A stretch of DNA of 64,000 nucleotides. It comes from Fodinibius sediminis (GTDB taxonomy: Bacteria; Bacteroidota; Rhodothermia; Balneolales; Balneolaceae). Positions 1 through 7,835 of the stretch are shown piece by piece; positions within the stretch are counted from its first letter, which is position 1, and every line of letters starts with the position of its first letter. A model generated the notes under the pieces. It did no database searches and was not told the origin of the DNA. It worked only from the letters and a program-made list of their open reading frames with translations. Made by a program: the position numbers and the translations under genes. The stretch covers positions 248,001 through 312,000 of the forward strand of contig NZ_FXTH01000001.1 in NCBI RefSeq assembly GCF_900182555.1, in the 5' to 3' direction.

Positions 1-1097
1 GTGCTGTAGTTAATGGCCAGGCCGGTTTTGTTGGTAACACCGGTCTCGTAGAAGTTCTTAATATTATTCTCAGCAGCATCCCAGGTGGATGTTTCACCAT
101 AGTATGGGCTGTCCGGGTACATATTGTACCAGGCGATATAGGGCTCTCCGTCAAACTTGGGTCCCCAGCTTTCGTCGGCATAGCCGTTGAAGATATAACG
201 CTCACCGTCAAGGGGCTCCAGGTAGTCGGGATAGGGGAACCCTGAGTAACCGTCAGAGAAGTTCAAGGTCGTCCACTCTCCTTCACCGGAATATCCTTTT
301 CCATACTGGTTCTGGAAATTCGGCAGATAGGAAACCACATCGAAGGTGGTGGCGCTGTTCAGTTCAACGCTGACCCCGGATTGACCGGAGGCCTTGGTGG
401 TAATAATAACAACCCCGTTTTCACCGCGCTGACCATAAAGCGCCGTAGCGTTTGGCCCTTTCAGCACGTTTACATCCTGGACATTGTTCATGTCTATAAT
501 ATTGGGGTTCTCAGTGGGAACACCGTCAATAACATAGAGCGGTTCAGCCAGATCGTCCGTCAGTGAAATAGCACCGCGGATTCGAATGTTACCGAAATCA
601 CCGAGCTTGGAACCAGCTTGTCCAACCATCTGGACCCCTGCGATCTTACCGGCCAGGCCGGTCTTGATGTTCGCATCCTGGGAAACGTTCAGCTGTTCCT
701 CGGAAACTTCCTGCGTGGAGAATGAAACGCGTCGCTGCGTAACCTCTTCACCCAGAGCCGTTACAACCACTTCGTCCAGGTTTATACCTGACTGCAGCTC
801 GAAGTTTTCTACTGTCTCTTCGTTTGCAGTAATGGTAACCGAACGGCTAGCTTGGTTATAACCAATGAAAGAAACGGTGACTTCATAGGTACCGGCAGGA
901 ATATTGGTTATTTCATATTCCCCGTCTGCATTTACCGAGGATCCCGTCGAGAGCTCCGCAATAACTACGTTAGCTCCCGGCAAAGCCTCGCCAGAACCGG
1001 CATCCGTAACGGTCCCACTCAAACTACCGGTCTGGGCAAAGGCCGTACCGACAGAAATGAGACACATTATCGCCGTGTATAGTAACTTTCTAAACAT
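1..1097 (-). CDS. SusC/RagA-family TonB-linked outer membrane receptor, N-terminal part
   Basis: Partial gene that runs off the left edge, leaving about 366 N-terminal residues. It starts at the ATG read from 1097 with a clear signal peptide ending in GTAFAQ. Next comes a carboxypeptidase-regulatory-like beta domain beginning SLSGTVTDAGSGEALPGAN, then a TonB plug domain with NIRIRGAIS, a YVIDGVP motif and LKGPNATALYGQRGENG followed by VVIITT. These are the standard marks of SusC/RagA receptors, which import glycans or peptides across the outer membrane with a SusD lipoprotein and TonB energy. A SusD partner would normally follow downstream, which is outside this window, so the substrate cannot be named. 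Family is secure; substrate is unknown. Confidence 0.93.
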   Translation of the reverse strand, partial: MFRKLLYTAIMCLISVGTAFAQTGSLSGTVTDAGSGEALPGANVVIAELSTGSSVNADGEYEITNIPAGTYEVTVSFIGYNQASRSVTITANEETVENFELQSGINLDEVVVTALGEEVTQRRVSFSTQEVSEEQLNVSQDANIKTGLAGKIAGVQMVGQAGSKLGDFGNIRIRGAISLTDDLAEPLYVIDGVPTENPNIIDMNNVQDVNVLKGPNATALYGQRGENGVVIITTKASGQSGVSVELNSATTFDVVSYLPNFQNQYGKGYSGEGEWTTLNFSDGYSGFPYPDYLEPLDGERYIFNGYADESWGPKFDGEPYIAWYNMYPDSPYYGETSTWDAAENNIKNFYETGVTNKTGLAINYS

Positions 1098-1765
1098 AAA
1101 TTACCTCATTATTTGTTAACAATTTGATTGACTGAACTGCAAAAGGAAGTATAATATAACATAGCCCTGATATATTACTGATTGTCCCCTTTTAAGTTCA
1201 TCTATGCCCTAAGGGGCGAATAAGTGACCTTCTATAATAAAAAGTCATTAACGCCGTTAAGTTAGTTTATTAAACCTAAAGTTGAAAGTGTTTTTTTACA
1301 CAAAAATAGCACTCCCTTAACAATAGAGCTCAAAATAAGGCTCTGACTTAGTTATTTTGGCAATCACGGAAAATCAGGTGTTTTATCCTCATATATTAAT
1401 GTAGTGGTGGCAAATTATGTTAGTGAGTGTACGATTATCCCCCCACAGGTTGCCCTTCCCACGGCCCAGCCTCTTCATCCCTCCAGTCCAGCCACCGCCC
1501 CGTACTAACCACATGGTTATGAAAACGATGCAAGCGAGCAGTCTATTTTATTAACTATATGGTTGGTTATTTTCTGGAGGCTACACAATTCATCGCATGC
1601 CCGTAGCCTGTTCTTTTTCCTTTAGCAAAATTGCTGCAATTTCACCGGATGGGCAACAGATAATCAGTCAGGATAAAACAAGGACTCCCAAAAACCAAGG
1701 CCAGGTGGAGGCGGGTAATGTCAGCCTGAATGCGGCCGGATACCTTTCTCCTTATTATTTGATCC

Positions 1766-1781
1766 TTCCGAAGCCTCGGAA
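1766..1781. repeat. Hairpin of dispersed repeat, copy 1 (TTCCGA-4-TCGGAA)
   Basis: Six-base arms around the loop AGCC. About 38 bases here, from TTGATCCTTCCGA into CGGAATTCAT and beyond, match the reverse complement of 25700-25737. Both arms are identical in the two copies while the four loop bases differ. The function is unknown. Confidence 0.5.
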
Positions 1782-1857
1782 TTCATTATTTCAAAATGCA
1801 ATAAGAAGATGCTCATTTACCATGGCTCTAATCTAAATTAATTCCTTTTTTTATATA

Positions 1858-1883
1858 GCACCTTTTGAATGGTCAAAAGGTGC
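1858..1883. repeat. Perfect 11-bp inverted repeat
   Basis: The arms GCACCTTTTGA and TCAAAAGGTGC flank the loop ATGG. A T-rich run (CTTTTTTTATATAG) lies immediately before it on the + strand, not after it, so it does not fit an intrinsic terminator in either direction. It could be a protein-binding site or a remnant of a mobile-element end. Confidence 0.5.
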
Positions 1884-2051
1884 GTAAAAACCACCGCCTG
1901 AACCTGCTTCGGCGCACGGGATCGCTCGCTGCGGAAATAAATGAAGATGTTGATTTTTCTATAGCTTCAACCCACCTGTTGCTATGGAACACTCACTGCC
2001 TTTGCCACCGCTTCCCCATTTATTTCTTCTTCGCAGCTCCCGCTCCCTATT

Positions 2052-2084
2052 CACGCCTCACCAGTCAAGGCCGGCTGTTGGGGA
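2052..2084. repeat. Dispersed repeat block, copy 1 (inverted match after mutS)
   Basis: This 33-bp block (CACGCCTCACCAGTCAAGG and onward to TTGGGGA) matches the reverse complement of 25649-25682 with about three differences and a one-base gap. Inside it CAGTC and GGCTG can pair around AAGGCC with one G-T wobble; the other copy has CAGCC/GGCTG, so pairing is preserved. It is not part of any gene. Confidence 0.5.
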
Positions 2085-2456
2085 AGCTTACAGTTCAATC
2101 TTTAACCATGACTGAAATTCTTCCGGTGGGTTTACCGCTTTCAGTAAGGAGTAATCAGGGGTTTGGGGCTACAACCAACAACATATAGTTAAATGATTCT
2201 AGCGACGTGAGCCACGGCAGGGTGCCGAAGCTTTCTCAGCCGGCGACGTTTTTGGGTTCCCCAGCTTTGCTGGTCCCGCGCTTACGGGATGCGTCGTTCC
2301 AAAAATGGAACAAGAACATGTTCATTCAAAAAAGGAACATCCCTTGAGCGATAAAAAATGGACAAGCGTATGGTATTAATTCAAAGTGAGGAAAGAAATA
2401 AATGATTTGCCCACCCAGGTCGGCAGTCTGGGTAGCCTTGATCCAAGGCTTATCCT

Positions 2457-3266
2457 TTATCCGTTAAAATCAAGCGGCTGCAGCTTCACCAGCTTCCGGA
2501 GCGCATTGATCTCGTTTTTCTTGAGATACCGCCAGCGGCCCATCTTAACGTTCTCCAGGTTCAGGCCGGCATAGTCCACCCGCTTTAGTTTGGTCACCTC
2601 CGTTCCGAAATGAGCCATCATCCGCCGTACCAGACGGTTCCGCCCTTCAAAAATGGAAAGCATCAGCCCCCTGGGAGTACGCAGAAGGTTGTGGGCCCGG
2701 GCCGGACCATCCTCCAGCTCAATGCCATCAGCCAGCTCCTGCAGCTCATCGTCGGTAAGCCTGCGCTCAGTCTCCACTTCATAGGTCTTGCGCACCTCGT
2801 AGCTGGGATGCATCAGGCGGTTGGCCAGATCACCATCGTTGGTCAGCAGCAGCAGGCCCATGGTATGCCGGTCGAGGCGGCCGACGGGATATACCCGCTT
2901 GCCGGTAGCATCCTCGATTTTATCCATGACCGTATCCCGATTGCGCGGATCGTCGGTTGTGGTGATGGTATCCTTGGGTTTGTTAAGCAGAATATAGACA
3001 AACTTTTCCAGTCTCAGGTGCTGCCCCTCAACAACCACCTGGTCGGTGCGCTGCACCTTCACCCCCATCTGGGTAACCACTTCTCCATTAACCTTCACTT
3101 TGCCGGCCGCAATATAGTCGTCGGCCTTGCGACGTGAACAAAATCCACAGTGGGCGATGAATTTATTCAGGCGAATCTTTTCCTCTTTGCCGTAATCCTG
3201 GTCAATGGCGTGGGGCGCCTCTTTCCTGTTGGGTCTATTCCTCTTCTTTCGTTTGTTCATCCTCAC
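2457..3266 (-). CDS. rluB: 23S rRNA pseudouridine synthase, RluB/RsuA family
   Basis: A 269-residue large-subunit pseudouridine synthase that converts a specific 23S rRNA uridine to pseudouridine. After a basic N-terminal leader there is an S4 RNA-binding domain (about 29-80, with IRLNKFIAHCGFCSRRKADD), then the synthase domain with the catalytic motif VYPVGRLDRHTMGLLLL, where Asp132 is the expected nucleophile. The C-terminal part GRNRLVRRMMAHFG is typical of RluB. The start overlaps the end of scpB by 32 bp, the common scpB-rluB arrangement, so the two are probably translated together. A second in-frame Met (Met3) is an equally possible start. RluB is preferred over RluE/RluF by context; the exact target uridine is inferred from the family. 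Confidence 0.9.
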   Translation of the reverse strand: MRMNKRKKRNRPNRKEAPHAIDQDYGKEEKIRLNKFIAHCGFCSRRKADDYIAAGKVKVNGEVVTQMGVKVQRTDQVVVEGQHLRLEKFVYILLNKPKDTITTTDDPRNRDTVMDKIEDATGKRVYPVGRLDRHTMGLLLLTNDGDLANRLMHPSYEVRKTYEVETERRLTDDELQELADGIELEDGPARAHNLLRTPRGLMLSIFEGRNRLVRRMMAHFGTEVTKLKRVDYAGLNLENVKMGRWRYLKKNEINALRKLVKLQPLDFNG

Positions 3267-4089
3267 CTTCTTCTGACTGTTGCAATTCCTCTTCGTCTTG
3301 TGTTTTCATATCCTCCTCTTCATCCGGATCATCATCCAGCTGCAGCTCCTCGGCCGTAAACTCTTCCAGGTCGGGTACCTCGTCCTCGTCAATATGTTCT
3401 ACCGCCTCAATAAGCGAAAGCGCTGTCTGGGTGGCCCCTTCGTCCTCGGCTTTCTCCTGCAGTTCCTTGAGTTCCAGCTGCCGGTCGAACAGGAACTGCC
3501 GGTGCTCGGCCATATCGTCGTCCTTGAGAATTTCTTCGATCTCCCGCGGCTTGGGCAGCTCATCAATGGAGTTGATGCCGAAATGTTTCAAGAAATGCTT
3601 GCTCGTACGGTACAAAAGAGGCTTGCCCGGGGCATCCAGCCGGCCGGAGACCTCAATCAGCACTTTCTCCAGCAACTGCCGAAGGATATAGCCCGAGTCC
3701 ACACCACGGATGTCGTCCACTTCCGGCTTGGTGACGGGCTGCTTGTAGGCTACGATAGCCAGTGTTTCAATAGCCGACTGCGAGAGTTTCCGGTAGGCAT
3801 TCTCATGCTGGAAAATACTCAGCCACGGCTCATACCTTTTCTTAGTGGCAAAAGTGTAGCCCCCACCCACCAGAGTAATTTCAAAAGCCAGCCCGTTTTC
3901 TTCGTATCGCTGATTCAGCTTGTCCACAAAAGGATCGACGGCATCGGTCTCCAGTCCCAGGTTTTCTTCGCCCTTGGCGATAATTTCACAGATCTTCTCC
4001 GCCGATATAGGTTCCGGACTTGCAAAAATCAGTGATTCTATCACCGATGACAGGCGCGTACCGTCTACAAATTGGTAATCATTCATCAT
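3235..4089 (-). CDS. scpB: Segregation and condensation protein B (ScpB) with acidic tail
   Basis: ScpB is the kleisin-associated winged-helix subunit of the SMC-ScpA-ScpB condensin that organises and segregates the chromosome. Residues about 10-190 carry the two winged-helix domains: LSSVIESLIFASPEPIS near the start and the family signature QSAIETLAIVAYKQPVTKP, followed by VDSGYILRQLLEKVLIEV. The last 65 or so residues are an acidic Glu/Asp/Gln-rich tail, making this 284-residue protein longer than the usual 180-200. It overlaps rluB by 32 bp. The Met-Met start at 4089 places the conserved region at the expected distance. No scpA is seen beside it in this window. Confidence 0.92.
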   Translation of the reverse strand: MMNDYQFVDGTRLSSVIESLIFASPEPISAEKICEIIAKGEENLGLETDAVDPFVDKLNQRYEENGLAFEITLVGGGYTFATKKRYEPWLSIFQHENAYRKLSQSAIETLAIVAYKQPVTKPEVDDIRGVDSGYILRQLLEKVLIEVSGRLDAPGKPLLYRTSKHFLKHFGINSIDELPKPREIEEILKDDDMAEHRQFLFDRQLELKELQEKAEDEGATQTALSLIEAVEHIDEDEVPDLEEFTAEELQLDDDPDEEEDMKTQDEEELQQSEEGEDEQTKEEE

Positions 4090-4227
4090 GGCATCATAGT
4101 CGTGGTTCCCGGCTTGCCGGTAAAAACGGTTGAAAAATAATAAAAAATGAGGGCTTTACCGACTGTATTTCTGTTCTGTGCCGGTCCGGGCCGAAGACAG
4201 GAAGGCCCGTACGTAGAATGCGGCAGA

Positions 4228-5208
4228 TCAATGATGCCTCGCCGGTTCCTGTTCATCCCGTCCCTTGATGATAAAAAAACCGTCATTTCCCTGGGCCTGG
4301 TACAGCGGCATCAGCACATAGCCGTCGCACTGGGCTTTGATTCTGCCATAGCGGTCGGAGGCCAGCCACTGTCCTTCCTTGACCGGCTGAAAGTTCTGAA
4401 ACCCGGGGCGCATCACGAAATCATCCCCCTCTTCAATAATATGCTGGTATACCAGTTCCGTCTGCTCCGGCAGATGATGGGTCTGGGCCCTGAGATGTTC
4501 CCGGAAGCCGGCCATCTCAGGGGCCTCCTCACCTTCCCTGATACAGCCGGCCTGCTGGAGCAGTACCATGAGCGAGGCAACGATATTCTGCCGGGTCAGG
4601 CTGTTCTCATGCTGTCCGCCCTCCAGTGCAAAGGAGAAAAGTCCGCGGTTATGGTAGTACTTCAGGGCGGTACCCCGCAACGATTCCCCCACGCCCAGCA
4701 CCATGGGGGCATAAATACCGGAGAGCAGGTCAAGCTGTTCCGAACCCAGGTTGGGCAGTGTAAACATCGCCCCCTCGGCCGAGAAGGTATGGATATCCGC
4801 CAGGATCGTCGGGTGTGGATTCTGCTTCTTCTCGACCTGGTCCAGTACCCGGAGCAGCTGCTTGGCCTCCCTGCGCTCGCTCGAAGACAGCCGATGCTCC
4901 GGCGTAGATCGTATCTCTCTGATAATGGACGGGAACCAGAGGCGGTTCATATCCTCATCAACATAGCGCACCTTCTGCTCCAGGGCGCGAATATTGGCCC
5001 GCAAAGCCAGTAAACGGCCGTTAAAAGCATCCTCTCGCCCGCGCAGCCTGTCCAGTACTTCACCAACCGCCTCCACGCCGATGTATTCGTTGCCGTGCAT
5101 GCCTGCCAGCAGAACAACCTGCGGGCCTTCCCTTCCGCCCGCAAGGGATCCTATGACGCGCCGGCCTTCACCAATGGTTTTCTGTTCAGGAATTGTCTGC
5201 TTCTTCAT
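4228..5208 (-). CDS. Succinylglutamate desuccinylase/aspartoacylase (AstE/AspA) family deacylase
   Basis: A 326-residue zinc carboxypeptidase-fold deacylase. Visible marks are the zinc motif GMHGNE (His38, Glu41), the substrate-carboxylate motif DEDMNRLWF (about 84-92, corresponding to DLNR), the third zinc ligand in LADIHT (His140) and the catalytic EGG (Glu196). The C-terminal region is a small beta domain as in AspA/AstE. The family removes acyl groups from N-acyl amino acids, but the substrate cannot be read from sequence. No arginine succinyltransferase genes are nearby, so AstE itself is unlikely. Its first 23 bases overlap the end of the GCS2-CBS gene, which implies coupled translation and perhaps a shared gamma-glutamyl or N-acyl amino acid pathway (inference). 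Confidence 0.85.
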   Translation of the reverse strand: MKKQTIPEQKTIGEGRRVIGSLAGGREGPQVVLLAGMHGNEYIGVEAVGEVLDRLRGREDAFNGRLLALRANIRALEQKVRYVDEDMNRLWFPSIIREIRSTPEHRLSSSERREAKQLLRVLDQVEKKQNPHPTILADIHTFSAEGAMFTLPNLGSEQLDLLSGIYAPMVLGVGESLRGTALKYYHNRGLFSFALEGGQHENSLTRQNIVASLMVLLQQAGCIREGEEAPEMAGFREHLRAQTHHLPEQTELVYQHIIEEGDDFVMRPGFQNFQPVKEGQWLASDRYGRIKAQCDGYVLMPLYQAQGNDGFFIIKGRDEQEPARHH

Positions 5209-7138
5209 CGCTGTTCGAATGTAATGCTTTCAGCAGCCGTGCTGCTATCTTCATATAGTTCTGTTCAGTAATCATGCCAACGAGCTGGTTATTTTTCACC
5301 ACCGGAAGGCAGCCAATCTGCTGACTTTCCATAATTTCCATGGCTTCGATAATTGAGGCTTCGGGGTGTATGGTTATGGGATTCCGGATCATGATATCCG
5401 CAACGGAACCCGCAACCTCCTCTTCGTGGTTCACCGCCTGGCTGTACTCGTTGAAGACCATCCGCATAGTCACCAGGCCCACCAGGTGCTTTTTGTCATC
5501 TTCAACCGGAACATACTGAACGCCCTGCCAATATATCAAGTTGGCCACAAACTCCAGAATATCATCCTTTTGAGCGGTAAAGAGGTCGGTCGTCATGAAC
5601 TCTTCCACGATGAGGCTCGAAGGCTTCCAGTGCTTCAGATCTTCAATACGGGCCCGTCCCCACTTGTGAACCGGTTCACCCTTTTTTTGGTTCTTGATCA
5701 TCGCCGTGGTTATGGCAGCCAGGGCATGCTCCCTGGATTCGTTCTCCTTCATCAGGGCCGCATAATTGCCGAGCATCCAGTGAGAAGCGGTCTGTCCCGA
5801 CCTCACGCGGCTCTCGATGATAGACAGATAGTCGGTGATATCACTTTCGTCTATGCCGGCCTCCTGCAGTCCCTCCCGCGCAATGGGAAGCAGCTCCCCT
5901 GTTATCAGGTCGACCACATTGACCCGCTGGTCGTCAAACCACCGCAGCTTGGTATCGAGCCCCATCTTGGAGGCCGCCACAAAATTCAGCCGCGCGTCGT
6001 CAAAGTCCATTTTTTCGGGAATGTCCGGGTAGTAATCATCCATCTTGTTCATTAGTCCCAGCCAGAAGGCCGAATTGGCCACCTCGTCGGTTACCGTCGG
6101 ACCCGACGGCAGCATGCGGTTTTCGATACGCAGGTGTGCACGGCCGTCGATGACGCCGTAACAGGGCCGGTTCCAGCGGTAGATGGTGCCGTTGTGCACC
6201 TGCAGCGCATGCAGGGCGGGCGGTTGCCCCTCATCCAGCATCTTCTCCACGTCTTCATCCACCTCGGAGCTGAGCATGACCCGGTACCGGGCCGTGTCTT
6301 CCTGAAAAATCTCCAGGATTCCCTCCTTCACCCACTCATTGCCAAAGGTTACACGAGGACTGCTGTCGCGCAAATGGTCGCCAACTGTCCGGGTATCCAC
6401 CGACTGCTGGAAGAGGGCGATGCGGGTCTCATTCCAGAGGCGCTTGCCAAACAGGATGGGAGAACCCACGGCACCGGCCAGCACCGGCCCCGTGATGAGC
6501 TGGGCCACATTGTACTTGGAGACAAAATCCTGCGGGTCGATCTGCAGATGTACCTGGAAGCCGGTATTGCAGGCCTCCAGCAGCGGGGAGTCAATTTTCA
6601 TCAGCAGCTCATCCATCCCCTGAATACGCAGGTCAAAGTTTTCACTCCGCAGCTTGTTGATGGCCTGGCAGAGGGCCCGGTAGCGCTGCAGGGGCGTCAG
6701 GTTTTTCAGATCGATATCCATCTTGCGAATGGTCGGCAGGATGCCGGTCAGCAGAATATCGCCGCCCATCTCCCGGGCCACAGAACGCACCTCATCCAGT
6801 TGATGCTGCAGGTTGCGTTCCATCTGCGACAGGCAGTCGCCGCTGAATGCAAGCGGGGTCAGGTTTATCTCCAGGTTGAATTTGGCGAATTCCGTTGTAA
6901 AGCCCTCTGCCCCGCGGCTGTTGAGTTTGTCCAGGATCTCCATGGCGCGCGGCCACGCCTTGGCCTGCTGATCTACAAGACACAGCTCCTGTTCGGCGCC
7001 AATGCGTATGGGGTCGGTTTCAAACCACTCCTCTTCCCTGAGCATGCGATCCAGCGCCCGGAGATCTTTGAGCACATATTTCATAAAACGCTGCACTTCG
7101 TCCTGGCTGTCGGCCAGCTTTACTCTTGACTCACCCAT
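5186..7138 (-). CDS. Glutamate-cysteine ligase family 2 (GCS2) domain fused to a CBS pair
   Basis: A 650-residue protein. The first 500 residues match the GCS2 carboxylate-amine ligase fold: RIGAEQELCLVD near the start (metal-binding glutamates), FNLEINLTPLAFSG, NTGFQVHLQI and the arginine-rich LRIENRMLPSGPTVTDE. Residues 512-565 and 578-635 form two CBS domains (EEFMTTDLFTAQKDDI and VADIMIRNPITIHPEASI), which usually bind adenine nucleotides. The ligase part would couple a glutamate-like acid to an amine using ATP; the CBS pair suggests control by cell energy state. Substrate is unknown, and calling it gshA would be premature. It is translationally overlapped with the AstE/AspA-like gene. 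Confidence 0.85.
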   Translation of the reverse strand: MGESRVKLADSQDEVQRFMKYVLKDLRALDRMLREEEWFETDPIRIGAEQELCLVDQQAKAWPRAMEILDKLNSRGAEGFTTEFAKFNLEINLTPLAFSGDCLSQMERNLQHQLDEVRSVAREMGGDILLTGILPTIRKMDIDLKNLTPLQRYRALCQAINKLRSENFDLRIQGMDELLMKIDSPLLEACNTGFQVHLQIDPQDFVSKYNVAQLITGPVLAGAVGSPILFGKRLWNETRIALFQQSVDTRTVGDHLRDSSPRVTFGNEWVKEGILEIFQEDTARYRVMLSSEVDEDVEKMLDEGQPPALHALQVHNGTIYRWNRPCYGVIDGRAHLRIENRMLPSGPTVTDEVANSAFWLGLMNKMDDYYPDIPEKMDFDDARLNFVAASKMGLDTKLRWFDDQRVNVVDLITGELLPIAREGLQEAGIDESDITDYLSIIESRVRSGQTASHWMLGNYAALMKENESREHALAAITTAMIKNQKKGEPVHKWGRARIEDLKHWKPSSLIVEEFMTTDLFTAQKDDILEFVANLIYWQGVQYVPVEDDKKHLVGLVTMRMVFNEYSQAVNHEEEVAGSVADIMIRNPITIHPEASIIEAMEIMESQQIGCLPVVKNNQLVGMITEQNYMKIAARLLKALHSNSDEEADNS

Positions 7139-7376
7139 GGCACCCTCATTGTGTTGATATTGCGTTTATGCGCTGTAATAATCGAATTTCTTCAATAGAT
7201 TGCAAGTTGTTATAACGTATCTCATGCGGACTATTGTGTTTCGTCCCGCTAACCCACCCGGATGTCATACCGGCTCATTTGAGTTTCGCCGGAACAGCGG
7301 GAGGCAATAGCCGTATGAAACAGCAGCACATTAAAAACGAACGACAGGCAAGAATCATTCTTCCTGTCTAATCCAA

Positions 7377-7805
7377 ATGCCAAATCATTCTTTATCAACG
7401 CCTATGGATATCACACTGCAGCAAGCCGAACAAGCTATTGAAGCATCCAAAAAGAAAGCCCGTGAACTGGGTCTCAGCATGAATATTGCCGTTGTTGATG
7501 CGGGAGCGCACCTGAAAGCCTTTGCGAGAAATGACGGGGCCTGGCTCGGCTCTATCGACATCGCCATCAAAAAAGCCAGGACGGCCCGCTACTTTGATAT
7601 GAATACCGGAGAGATCGGGAAACTTTCCCAGCCGGGTGGCTCGCTCTACAATATCGAGCATTCCAATGACGGATTGATTTCATTTCCAGGCGGCATCCCG
7701 ATAAAAAACGGTGATGAAGAAGTGATAGGGGCCATCGGCGTCTCTGGAAGCACGGTTGAGAATGATCACGAGGTGGCGCAGGCCGGCGTGGAAGTCCTGC
7801 TATAG
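7377..7805 (+). CDS. GlcG/HbpS-type heme-binding-like protein
   Basis: A 142-residue small globular protein of the GlcG/HbpS family (formerly DUF336). The helix-sheet pattern [63 protein letters not shown] and [19 protein letters not shown] is diagnostic. Members bind haem or sense redox or cobalamin-type cofactors; many have no known role. No secretion signal is seen, so it is probably cytoplasmic. The homologous region begins at the internal Met at 7404 (MDITLQQ), a likelier start than 7377. It lies alone between divergent GCS2-CBS and convergent priA. Family is sure, function is not. Confidence 0.85.
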   Translation: MPNHSLSTPMDITLQQAEQAIEASKKKARELGLSMNIAVVDAGAHLKAFARNDGAWLGSIDIAIKKARTARYFDMNTGEIGKLSQPGGSLYNIEHSNDGLISFPGGIPIKNGDEEVIGAIGVSGSTVENDHEVAQAGVEVLL

Positions 7806-7835
7806 CACGAAGCAAACCAGCGACCGGCCCTGCAC

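Larger units (their letters stand above)
1098..2456. other. 1.36-kb gene-free stretch with many inverted repeats
   Basis: No convincing gene lies between the SusC start and the rluB stop. The open frames at 1597-1836 and 1865-2188 (+) have no recognisable domain and unconvincing composition. The stretch holds a dyad of 7-bp arms (AGGCTAC/GTAGCCT, about 1577-1609) followed by a T-rich run, the TTCCGA/TCGGAA hairpin at 1766-1781, a perfect 11-bp inverted repeat at 1858-1883, a 33-bp block at 2052-2084 that recurs inverted after mutS, four dyads in a row at 2261-2323, and a 7-bp-arm hairpin at 2434-2450 just past the rluB stop. It reads as decayed or mobile-derived DNA together with the SusC promoter region. 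Confidence 0.6.

Noticed and set aside
2234-2250. A 15-base string (CTCAGCCGGCGACGT) here also occurs at 16951-16965.
   Set aside because: The second copy lies inside coding sequence, flanks do not match, and two copies of a GC-rich 15-mer in 64 kb may be chance.
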